The notes under the pieces are model-generated. The model saw only the letters and a program-made list of their open reading frames with translations. It did not search any database and was not told where the DNA came from. Positions 1 to 5,831 of a stretch of DNA of 6,379 nucleotides are shown here, piece by piece (the first letter of the stretch is position 1; the number at the start of each line of letters is the position of its first letter). The translations under genes were made by a program, and so were the position numbers. The DNA is from Gemmatimonadota bacterium (GTDB taxonomy: Bacteria > Gemmatimonadota > Gemmatimonadetes > Longimicrobiales > Gaopeijiaceae). Where the stretch lies: assembly GCA_016209995.1 (NCBI GenBank), contig JACQVC010000345.1, positions 1 through 6,379 of the forward strand, written 5' to 3'.

Positions 1-145
1 CGAGGCCGGCGCCTGCGGCGACCGGCGCGAAGATCTCCGGCGCGATCAACGTCACCGTGTGGCCGCGGGCCTTCAGGGCGCGCCCGATCGTCACGAACGG
101 ATTGACGTCGCCGCTCGATCCGACCGGGGTCATGACGATGTGCAT
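1..145 (-). CDS. UGT/MGT-type glycosyltransferase, N-terminal fragment (runs off left edge)
   Basis: Only the first 48 codons are present; the gene continues beyond base 1. The ATG lies at 145-143 on the minus strand and the protein begins MHIVMTPVGSSGDVNPF, followed by a GRALKARGHTVTLIAP segment. This is the classic opening of the GT-B fold UGT/MGT glycosyltransferases (GT1/GT28-like): a first beta strand, a glycine-rich loop with GSSGDVNP, a helix ending in RGH, and a second beta strand. Known members move a sugar from a nucleotide-sugar donor to a lipid, polyketide or other small acceptor. The donor-binding C-terminal half is not in the window, so substrate cannot be judged. It lies 45 bases downstream of the 110-residue gene on the same strand and may be co-transcribed with it. 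No good SD motif precedes the ATG. Confidence 0.85.
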   Translation of the reverse strand, partial: MHIVMTPVGSSGDVNPFVTIGRALKARGHTVTLIAPEIFAPVAAGAGL

Positions 146-190
146 CGCTCGAGAGGGGCGCCGGACCGGCGGCCCGGAGCGCCGATGGAA

Positions 191-523
191 TTAGCCTTCC
201 GACCGCCGGTACAGCACGTAACTGAACTGGCCGTGCAGCCAGGATTCTCCCTTGGCGTCGTCGTGGCGGCTGTCAATGGATTCGTCGAGCACGTGGGCGT
301 AATGTCCGCCGAGGCGGGCCACCTCCTGCCTGAGCCGATCCTGCGTTTGGGCCATCAGGTCCCGATAACACTCGTCCCAGAGGTCGTTGCCGTGGGAGAG
401 GGATCCGGAAACGCGACGGCTCGTGGCGTCGAGCGTGTGCTCGCCCACGACTTCCGCGTCGAGCGGCGGCAGGTCGCGGTGCCAGTAGACGACCTTGTCC
501 TGCGCCTTGGAGGTGTCGGTCAC
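191..523 (-). CDS. Conserved-looking hypothetical protein, 110 residues
   Basis: I do not recognise a named family. The start is GTG at 523-521 and the stop is TAA at 193-191. The protein is small, soluble and charged, with no signal peptide or membrane segment. It opens with a polar tail, then a VVYWHRDLPPLDAE segment, a central DLWDECYRDLMAQTQDRLRQEV stretch (about residues 47-68) likely to form a helix, an LGGHYAHVLDE segment (about 71-81), and ends with WLHGQFSYVLYRR (about 95-107). The pattern of a helix, a strand, and a terminal aromatic strand ending in an arginine pair looks like a compact alpha/beta fold. It also loosely recalls small domains with an LGG-x-x-V turn, but that is not enough to assign one. 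Codon use matches its neighbours. A -10-like TAGAAT ends 6 bases before the GTG, fitting a leaderless transcript. Function unknown. Confidence 0.75.
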   Translation of the reverse strand: MTDTSKAQDKVVYWHRDLPPLDAEVVGEHTLDATSRRVSGSLSHGNDLWDECYRDLMAQTQDRLRQEVARLGGHYAHVLDESIDSRHDDAKGESWLHGQFSYVLYRRSEG

Positions 524-529
524 GTCGGT

Positions 530-535
530 ATTCTA
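530..535 (-). promoter_or_regulatory. Candidate -10 element for the leftward gene pair
   Basis: On the minus strand the hexamer reads TAGAAT (5 of 6 matches to TATAAT). Its last base is followed by 6 bases and then the GTG start of the 110-residue protein, so transcription would begin at or next to the start codon. No convincing -35 hexamer is visible 15-19 bases upstream. Confidence 0.4.
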
Positions 536-597
536 ATCCAGGATTTCACGGGGACTGGCCGTTGTCCGCCATGTACGCGCCCGCTGAGAGCTTTGTC

Positions 598-603
598 TAT
601 ACT
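598..603 (+). promoter_or_regulatory. Candidate -10 element for the rightward operon
   Basis: TATACT (5 of 6 matches to TATAAT) lies 9 bases before the first of two tandem GTG codons at 613 and 616. An initiation point 6-8 bases past the hexamer would leave a leader of only a few bases. No -35 hexamer resembling TTGACA is seen at normal spacing, so support rests on the -10 alone in an otherwise GC-rich region. Confidence 0.4.
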
Positions 604-612
604 GAGATCGCC

Positions 613-1410
613 GTGGTGACGCGAACGCCTGGGCGCGTGCTGGCCTGCGCGGCGATTGGCCTGCTCGTCGCCGCGACGGTGCTGGCGCAGCGCCCGAGAG
701 CCGGCCGCCTGCCCGGCGGCTTCCGGGTGAACGCCAACGTGTCGTACGACGGCCGGTTCACCTTCGTGCGCCTCAACTACGCCACGTTGCCGGGGGGCTA
801 CTGGTATGGAGGGCAGCCCGCCTGGTCGCACGGCTATCCGCTGGCCGAGCGGAACCTGATGCGGATCCTCCACGAGGTCAGCGCCGTTTCGAACCGCGTG
901 GACGAGGTGCAGACGCTGGCGCTCGACGATCCGGGGCTGATGAAGTACCCCATCGCGTACATCATCGAGGTGGGGTGGTGGGAGATGACCGATGCGGAGG
1001 CCGCCGCGCTCCGCGCCTACCTCCGGAAGGGCGGCTTCGTCGTCGTTGACGACTTCAAGATCGCCGGCGGCATCGGCGGGGGCGGCTGGGAGCGGTTCGA
1101 GGCCAACATGCGCCGCGTCCTGCCCGACGGACGCTTCGTCGACCTCGACCCGTCGCATCCGATCTTCCATTCCTTCTTCGAGATCGATTCCTTCGACATC
1201 ATCCCGCAGGCGTACAACGCCGGCCGGCCGGTCTTTCGCGGGCTCTTCGAGGACAACGATCCGGCCGCCCGGATGCAGATGATCGTGAACTACAATACCG
1301 ACATCTCGCAGTTCTGGGAGTGGTCGTCAACCGGGTTCCGGCCGATCGACGACACCAACCAGGCGTACAAGCTCGGCGTGAATTACCTCATGTACGCGCT
1401 GACGCACTGA
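613..1410 (+). CDS. Exported DUF4159-type protein
   Basis: The product is about 265 residues. An N-terminal signal peptide is clear: basic start (TRTPGR), hydrophobic core (VLACAAIGLLVAATV), and a probable cleavage at VLA|Q. The mature part has a YDGRFTFVRLNY segment, a GGYWYGGQPAWSHGYPLAERN segment, an ALDDPGLMKYP-IAYIIEVGWWEMTDAEAAALRAYL region, then a KGGFVVVDDF strand and a C-terminal KLGVNYLMYALTH. This order (aromatic RLNY start, LR-x-YL-x-KGG-x-x-x-x-DDF centre, NYLMYALTH end) matches exported DUF4159 proteins as I know them; their biochemical role is not established. I chose GTG 613 because it gives a normal signal peptide and fits the -10 at 598-603. GTG 616 is equally possible. TTG 562 or ATG 571 would add a polar tail before the signal peptide and would overlap the promoter. 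It is the first gene of a probable four-gene run. Confidence 0.82.
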   Translation: MVTRTPGRVLACAAIGLLVAATVLAQRPRAGRLPGGFRVNANVSYDGRFTFVRLNYATLPGGYWYGGQPAWSHGYPLAERNLMRILHEVSAVSNRVDEVQTLALDDPGLMKYPIAYIIEVGWWEMTDAEAAALRAYLRKGGFVVVDDFKIAGGIGGGGWERFEANMRRVLPDGRFVDLDPSHPIFHSFFEIDSFDIIPQAYNAGRPVFRGLFEDNDPAARMQMIVNYNTDISQFWEWSSTGFRPIDDTNQAYKLGVNYLMYALTH

Positions 1411-1419
1411 GTCTCAGCC

Positions 1420-2268
1420 ATGACACACCGGCTCGCGGCGCTGACCCTGGCCGTTCTGCTCGCGCCGCCGGCGTCCTGGGCGCAGCTCGCCGCCCCGAAC
1501 CGGACTGGCGTGGCCATGGGGCATCTGCACTACCGTGTGCGCGACGTCGAGGCGAACGCAAGGTTCTGGGTCGCCCTCGGCGGCACGCCCATCAAAGTGG
1601 GCGACACCGACGCGGTGAAGTTCCCCGGCGTCCTCGTGCTGCTCGGCGAGGGCGAGTCGTCGGGCGGGAGCGACGGATCGGTGGTGAACCACGTCGCTTT
1701 CCGCGTGCTGTCGCTGGCGGAGATCGAAGCCAAAGGCTTCACGGTGCAGCGGCTTCCGCGGTTTCCCGGCGTGGCCTCCGTGCACACGCCGGAAGGTGAG
1801 CGAATCGAGCTCTTCGACAACACGGCCGAGAATCTGAGCTTCCAGACCGACGATGGGCTGGTGGATCCGATCGCCGAGCGCCACAATCGCCGGCTGGAGG
1901 TGCCGATTGCGGCGCACCACGTGCATCTGTACCTGCCTCAGGGCGCCGAGCTCGAGGCCAAGGCCTGGTACGGCCGACTGTTCGGTGCGACGCCGGGCAA
2001 GCGCTCGAACTACCAGGCGGTGGACTTGCCCGGCATCAACCTGAACTTTTCGGAGAACCCCGGCGAGCGGGCGCCGACGCGCGGGCGCATGCTCGACCAC
2101 ATCGGGTTCGAGGTCGCCAATCTCGAAGCGTTCTGCCGACGGCTCGCAGCCGGGGGCGTGCGGTTCGACGAGCCCTATCGCCGGGACGCGCTGGGCATCG
2201 GCCGGGCCCGGCTGACAGACCCCTGGGGCACGTCGATCGAGCTGACCGAGGGGCTGAGCGGGCTGTGA
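1420..2268 (+). CDS. Exported two-domain VOC (glyoxalase/bleomycin-resistance fold) protein
   Basis: The product is 282 residues. It begins with a signal peptide: MTHR, a hydrophobic core of Leu/Ala/Val, and a likely cut after SWA (residue 21) before Gln22. Two VOC modules follow. The first (about 33-131) has H35 in GHLHYRV, H91 in NHVAFRV and E130 in ERIELFD. The second (about 165-278) has H167/H169 in HHVHLYL, H227 in LDHIGFEV and E274 in TSIELTE. These are the positions where VOC enzymes place their His/His/Glu metal ligands, so metal binding in either or both modules is plausible. The family includes glyoxalases, extradiol dioxygenases, epimerases and antibiotic-binding proteins; the substrate here cannot be read from sequence. 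The ATG lies 9 bases after the previous stop, with only a weak purine-rich upstream stretch, suggesting co-transcription and perhaps translational coupling. Confidence 0.88.
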   Translation: MTHRLAALTLAVLLAPPASWAQLAAPNRTGVAMGHLHYRVRDVEANARFWVALGGTPIKVGDTDAVKFPGVLVLLGEGESSGGSDGSVVNHVAFRVLSLAEIEAKGFTVQRLPRFPGVASVHTPEGERIELFDNTAENLSFQTDDGLVDPIAERHNRRLEVPIAAHHVHLYLPQGAELEAKAWYGRLFGATPGKRSNYQAVDLPGINLNFSENPGERAPTRGRMLDHIGFEVANLEAFCRRLAAGGVRFDEPYRRDALGIGRARLTDPWGTSIELTEGLSGL

Positions 2269-2283
2269 CCCTCCGCGAGTCCC

Positions 2284-4128
2284 TTGCCTGAGGCGCTGGC
2301 CGATCGTCCTCGCGACGTGTACACCCGCCGGCTGCAGGCACGGCGTGAGGCGCTGGCCGTGCGCGAACGGCGGCACGTCACGCTGGGCAACCTCCGCATC
2401 CTGGCGTTTGCTGCCATGTTGGCGGCGGCTGTGGCCGTGTTCGCGCAGGGACGGTTCTCCGCGTGGTGGCTGCTCGCACCCCTGGCGGTGTTCGTCGGGA
2501 TTGGCGGGACGCTGGAGCGCGCGCTGCGAGAACGCACACGGTACGAACGCGCCGTCGCCTTCTACGAGCGCGCCCTGACGCGGCTCGATGGGCGCTGGGC
2601 GGGCCACGGCGAGCCGGGTACGCGGTTTGCCGACGAGCACCACCTGTACACCCGCGACCTGGACATCTTCGGCGACGCATCGCTCTTCGAGCTGCTGTGC
2701 GCCGCCCGGACGCGCATCGGCGAAGAAACGCTGGCCGCCTGGCTCCGGACGCCGGCGTCGTCCGCGGTCGTGCGCGCGCGGCAGGAGGCGGTCGACGAGC
2801 TCGTCCCGCGGCTGGATCTGCGCGAGGATCTCGCGGTCGTGGGTGAGGACGCCCGCGTCGGCGTCGACGCCGAGGCGCTCGCGGCCTGGGGCGAGCGGCC
2901 GCCCGAGACCGCGTCGCTTCCGCCGCGCGTCGTGGCGCTGGGCCTGTCGGCGTCGGGGGCGCTCGCGATTGCCGCTTTTGTCGCTTACACCATGGCCGGG
3001 GGAGGCCTCGTCCAGCTCGACGTCAGTGTGCTGGCCGGACTGCGCGTGTACTTTCTGGCGGCCGCGATCGGCCTGATCGCGATCTTCTGGCGCTTCAGGC
3101 GCCAGACCGAGCGGATGCTGCACGAGGTGGACGAGGCGGCGCACGATTTGGCGCTGCTTGCCGGCGTGCTGCGGCGGCTCGAGACGGAGCGGTTCGCCGC
3201 GCCGCGGCTGGCAGCGCTCCGCGTCCAGCTCGACGTCGACGGGCGGCCGCCCTCCTGGCGGATCGCGCGGCTCAAGCGGCTCAGGGATCTGGTCGACTCG
3301 CGCGACCACGTCCTGGTCAGGCTCACCAGCCCGCTCCTGTTGTGGGACCTGCACCTGGCGTACGTCGTCGAGACATGGCGGCGCACGTCGGGGCCGGCCC
3401 TGCGCCGCTGGCTGAACGCGGTGGGCGAGATCGAAGCGGTCTCCTCGCTGGCAGGCTATGCCGCCGAGCACCCGCGCGACCAGTTCCCGGACCTCACCGA
3501 CGACTCGCCGTGCTTTGCGGCGGAGGAGCTCGCCCATCCGCTGATTCCCGAGGATCGCGCGGTGCCGAACGATGTGCGGCTTGACGCCGGCCTGCGGGTG
3601 CTCGTCGTGAGCGGCTCGAACATGTCGGGCAAGAGCACGCTGCTCAGAACCGTCGGCGTCAACGCCGTGCTCGCACAGGCGGGCGCACCCGTGCGGGCCC
3701 GCCGGCTGCGTCTCTCGCCGCTGGCGGTCTGTGCCTCCATCAGGCTGCAGGATTCGCTCCGGGAAGGCACCTCACGGTTCTACGCGGAAATCACGCGGCT
3801 CCGCCGCATCATGACCCTGGCCGACGGCGCGCTGCCGGTGCTGTTCCTGATCGACGAGTGCCTGCACGGCACCAACTCCCACGACCGGCGGATTGGCGCC
3901 GAGGCTGTCGTGCGCGGCCTGGTGGAGCGCGGCGCCCTCGGGCTGGTGACGACCCACGATCTGGCGCTGGCGCACATCGCGGAGGCGCTCGCGCCGCGGG
4001 GCGCCAACGTGCACTTCCAGGACTTCCTCGAGGACGGCCGGATGCGCTTCGACTACCGCCTGCGGCCCGGCGTCGTGCAGAAGAGCAACGCCCTCGAGTT
4101 GATGCGTTCGGTGGGGCTCGAGGTGTGA
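2284..4128 (+). CDS. Membrane-anchored MutS-family ATPase (no mismatch-recognition domains)
   Basis: The product is 614 residues. The C-terminal third is a MutS domain V-type ATPase: Walker A GSNMSGKST at 444-452 (K450), a signature-like GTSRFYAE at 495-502, Walker B VLFLIDE with D524 and E525 followed by CLHGTN, and a switch-type TTHD with H558. The middle (about 275-400) resembles the MutS helical core. The mismatch-binding and connector domains of canonical MutS are absent; in their place are hydrophobic segments at about 37-54, 60-75, 215-236 and 247-269, likely membrane helices in two hairpins. Proteins of this build are annotated as MutS-related ATPases, and their function is not established; classical mismatch repair is unlikely. 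The TTG start at 2284 is 15 bases after the previous stop; GTG at 2317 or 2359 is possible, but the early start keeps the basic YTRRLQARRE helix usual before the first membrane hairpin. Confidence 0.88.
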   Translation: MPEALADRPRDVYTRRLQARREALAVRERRHVTLGNLRILAFAAMLAAAVAVFAQGRFSAWWLLAPLAVFVGIGGTLERALRERTRYERAVAFYERALTRLDGRWAGHGEPGTRFADEHHLYTRDLDIFGDASLFELLCAARTRIGEETLAAWLRTPASSAVVRARQEAVDELVPRLDLREDLAVVGEDARVGVDAEALAAWGERPPETASLPPRVVALGLSASGALAIAAFVAYTMAGGGLVQLDVSVLAGLRVYFLAAAIGLIAIFWRFRRQTERMLHEVDEAAHDLALLAGVLRRLETERFAAPRLAALRVQLDVDGRPPSWRIARLKRLRDLVDSRDHVLVRLTSPLLLWDLHLAYVVETWRRTSGPALRRWLNAVGEIEAVSSLAGYAAEHPRDQFPDLTDDSPCFAAEELAHPLIPEDRAVPNDVRLDAGLRVLVVSGSNMSGKSTLLRTVGVNAVLAQAGAPVRARRLRLSPLAVCASIRLQDSLREGTSRFYAEITRLRRIMTLADGALPVLFLIDECLHGTNSHDRRIGAEAVVRGLVERGALGLVTTHDLALAHIAEALAPRGANVHFQDFLEDGRMRFDYRLRPGVVQKSNALELMRSVGLEV

Positions 4129-4156
4129 GGGATACGACGCCGCCCCGCGATTTCCC

Positions 4157-5071
4157 GTGAGACTCCTGCTCTCGATCTTCGCGACCGACCTCCTGCCGGT
4201 GTTCCTCGTGGCGGGCGTCGGGTTCCTCCTGGCCCGGTACCTCGGCGTGAGTGTCAAGATGCTGTCGAAGGTGGCGTTCAACGCGCTCGCGCCGTGCCTG
4301 GTATTCTCCACGCTGGTCACCGCGCAGATCGACGGACGTCAGTTCGGCGAGATGGCACTCTTCTGCGTCCTCGCGATGACGGCGATGGGGCTGGCCGGGC
4401 GGGGGGCGGCCGCCCTGCTCGGCCTCGATCGTCCGATGGTGAGCGGGCTGCTCCTCGTCGTGATGTTCTCCAACGGGGGCAACTACGGGCTGCCCGTCGT
4501 GCTCTTTGCCTTCGGCCGTGACGCGCTGTCGCACGCGACCGTCTATTTCGTGACGAGCGCCGTGCTGGCGTACACCCTCGGGGTGCTCGTCGCCGCGAGC
4601 GGCCACCGCAGCTTCAGGCAGGCCGCGATCGGTATCACGCGCGTGCCGGCCGCCTACGGCTTCGCCGCAGCGGTGCTCGTCCTGGCGGGCGGCGTGACGG
4701 TGCCGCTGCCGCTGATGCGGCCCGTCACCATGCTGAGCGACGCGGCGCTCCCGGTCATGATGCTGGTGCTGGGGATGCAGCTCGAGCGGGCGACGATGCC
4801 CGAGCGGCCGCGTGTGGTCGCCGTGGCCGGCCTGCTCTGCCTGGTCGTTGCGCCAATCGTCGCGCTGAGCCTGACCTGGGTCCTCGGACTCGAGGGACCG
4901 GCCCGGCAGGCCGCCGTCGTCCAGGCCTCCATGCCGGCCGCGGTGGTGACGACCGTGCTGGCGCTCGAGTTCGAAGTCGCGCCGGCGTTCGTCACGAGCG
5001 TCGTGTTCTCTACCACAATCCTCAGCCCGCTGACGCTCGCCCCGCTCATCGCCTATCTGCAGGCGGCCTGA
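4157..5071 (+). CDS. AEC-family (auxin efflux carrier-like) permease
   Basis: The product is 304 residues and almost wholly hydrophobic, with about 9-10 predicted membrane segments spread from residue 12 to 300. Family landmarks are NALAPCLVFSTL at 42-53 (the broken helix with a conserved proline), MFSNGGNYGLPVV at 103-115 (the Asn/Gly-rich crossover of the first half), and ASMPAAVVTTVLALEF at 257-272 (the equivalent motif in the second half). These are typical of bacterial AEC transporters (BART superfamily), which export or import organic anions; members include malate and other carboxylate carriers. Substrate cannot be predicted here. The start is GTG at 4157, 28 bases after the MutS-like gene's stop, with no SD at normal distance. 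The length fits the family. It closes the four-gene rightward run. Confidence 0.9.
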   Translation: MRLLLSIFATDLLPVFLVAGVGFLLARYLGVSVKMLSKVAFNALAPCLVFSTLVTAQIDGRQFGEMALFCVLAMTAMGLAGRGAAALLGLDRPMVSGLLLVVMFSNGGNYGLPVVLFAFGRDALSHATVYFVTSAVLAYTLGVLVAASGHRSFRQAAIGITRVPAAYGFAAAVLVLAGGVTVPLPLMRPVTMLSDAALPVMMLVLGMQLERATMPERPRVVAVAGLLCLVVAPIVALSLTWVLGLEGPARQAAVVQASMPAAVVTTVLALEFEVAPAFVTSVVFSTTILSPLTLAPLIAYLQAA

Positions 5072-5087
5072 GGGCGTGCCAGCGCGG

Positions 5088-5126
5088 CCGCCGCGCCCCC
5101 TGTCGTCGGTGGCCGCAGGGCGGCGG
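5088..5126 (+). terminator. GC-rich hairpin after the permease gene, possible terminator without a T tract
   Basis: CCGCCG (5088-5093) pairs with CGGCGG (5121-5126), and CCCTG (5098-5102) pairs with CAGGG (5116-5120). This gives an 11-pair stem with a 4-base bulge and a 13-base loop. No run of T follows on the plus strand, so it is not a standard intrinsic terminator; it could aid termination or protect the 3' end. Confidence 0.3.
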
Positions 5127-5156
5127 AAAGATGTGGAGCAGGCGCACCAGACACGC

Positions 5157-5162
5157 GATAAT
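5157..5162 (+). promoter_or_regulatory. Candidate -10 element for the VOC/sigma pair
   Basis: GATAAT matches TATAAT at 5 of 6 positions. The hexamer 17 bases upstream, TGGAGC at 5134-5139, matches TTGACA at only 3 of 6. Transcription would start near 5169, leaving a leader of about 40 bases before the ATG at 5208. Confidence 0.35.
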
Positions 5163-5197
5163 CGTTTCAGCGCCGGGAAGACCAGGTCATTCGACAC

Positions 5198-5201
5198 GGA
5201 G
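5198..5201 (+). promoter_or_regulatory. Ribosome binding site deciding the VOC start
   Basis: GGAG lies 6 bases before the ATG at 5208, ideal spacing and one of the few good SD sites in the window. It supports ATG 5208 over the longer in-frame opening at 5076. Confidence 0.6.
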
Positions 5202-5207
5202 CATGCC

Positions 5208-5816
5208 ATGCCAAGAGGAATCGTGGATCACCAAGCGCTCGGTTCCGAGGAGGTGACCTCGCTTCGGAACATGCGCCCGCCAGCCGGGTTGCCGTTCGAC
5301 ATCCGGAAGCTGGGTCACGTCGTGCTGCAGGTCCGGGACGTGCGCCGCTCGGTGGAGTTCTACACGCAGGTGCTGGGGTTCAAGGTGTCGGATGTCTATC
5401 CGGACAGCATGATGGCCGGCAAGATGGTCTTCATGCGCTGCAACCCCGATCATCACGGCGTTGCGCTCGTGGGGAGCGCTCGCGGCGAGTCGCAGCATGT
5501 CGAGCTGCACCACGTGGCGTTCGAGGTGGGCACGATCGACGAGGTCTTCCGCGCGCGCGAGCACCTGCGGGCGCACCACGTCACGATCGACTTCGAGGGC
5601 CGGCGCCGCGCCGGCTGTCAGATTGCCGTCGAGTTCCGCGATCCCGACGGCCACCGGCTCGAGATCTACTGGGGGCTCGACCAGGTGGGTACCAACGGTG
5701 TGATTCGCCCGCCCGAGGAGTGGCGCGAGGCCTTCTCGCTTGAAGAGGCGGTCGATACCCCACCGCTCGGCCAGGACACCACGCTGCACGATCCGTCGCT
5801 GCGGCGGAAGACATGA
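5208..5816 (+). CDS. Cytoplasmic single-domain VOC protein, extradiol dioxygenase-like
   Basis: The product is 202 residues with no signal peptide. One VOC module spans about residues 33-156: GHVVLQVRDVRRSVEFYTQVLGF at 36-58, MRCNPDHHGVALVG at 76-89, HHVAFEV at 101-107 and DPDGHRLEIYW at 145-155. H37, H101 or H102, and E152 occupy the usual metal-ligand positions. The CNPDHHGVAL segment is typical of type I extradiol dioxygenase relatives and keeps the His that lies near the active site in them. The catalytic-type Tyr four residues before the DPDG proline is replaced by Glu142, and no His is found in the loop before it, so true ring-cleavage activity is doubtful. About 30 residues before and 46 after the module are polar extensions. 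The start is set by the SD at 5198-5201. The sigma factor gene follows 15 bases later, suggesting co-transcription. Confidence 0.87.
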   Translation: MPRGIVDHQALGSEEVTSLRNMRPPAGLPFDIRKLGHVVLQVRDVRRSVEFYTQVLGFKVSDVYPDSMMAGKMVFMRCNPDHHGVALVGSARGESQHVELHHVAFEVGTIDEVFRAREHLRAHHVTIDFEGRRRAGCQIAVEFRDPDGHRLEIYWGLDQVGTNGVIRPPEEWREAFSLEEAVDTPPLGQDTTLHDPSLRRKT

Positions 5817-5824
5817 CACATCGC

Positions 5825-5830
5825 GGAGGG
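5825..5830 (+). promoter_or_regulatory. SD-like site unusually close to the sigma factor start
   Basis: GGAGGG is the strongest SD core near this gene, yet only 1 base separates it from the ATG at 5832, against a usual 5-9. Either the site works poorly with this ATG or the real start lies downstream (in-frame TTG 5904 or GTG 5910). Confidence 0.35.
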
Positions 5831-5831
5831 C

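Larger units (their letters stand above)
5072..5207 (+). other. Non-coding gap between the permease and VOC genes
   Basis: These 136 bases separate the likely operon from the next gene pair. They contain a GC-rich hairpin near the permease stop, a -10-like hexamer in the middle and an SD site at the end. A reading frame runs through from 5076, but its N-terminal 44 residues look like random basic and proline-rich translation, so I treat the region as non-coding. Confidence 0.6.

Noticed and set aside
562..612. An upstream TTG (562) or ATG (571) start for the DUF4159-type protein
   Set aside because: These would put polar residues ahead of a normal signal peptide and would cover the TATACT element. 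There is also no SD before either codon.
59..619. A 186-residue open frame on the plus strand over the two leftward genes
   Set aside because: It overlaps the glycosyltransferase start and the whole 110-residue gene; its translation has no domain signal, whereas the minus strand opens with a diagnostic glycosyltransferase motif.
520..1170. A 216-residue open frame on the minus strand, antisense to the DUF4159-type gene
   Set aside because: No recognisable motif, and the plus strand has a signal peptide and family motifs over the same bases.
1414..3537. A 707-residue open frame on the minus strand, antisense to the VOC and MutS-like genes
   Set aside because: Its translation is rich in Arg, Pro, Gly and His with no domain signal, while the opposite strand encodes two clear protein families. 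Long antisense frames are expected in GC-rich DNA.
5076..5207. An N-terminal extension of the single-domain VOC protein back to 5076
   Set aside because: The added residues look non-coding and include the hairpin and -10 region. ATG 5208 has a well-spaced GGAG.
3809..5209. A 466-residue open frame on the minus strand, antisense to the permease gene
   Set aside because: Low-complexity Arg/His/Gly/Glu-rich translation that mirrors the hydrophobic codons of a clear AEC permease on the plus strand.
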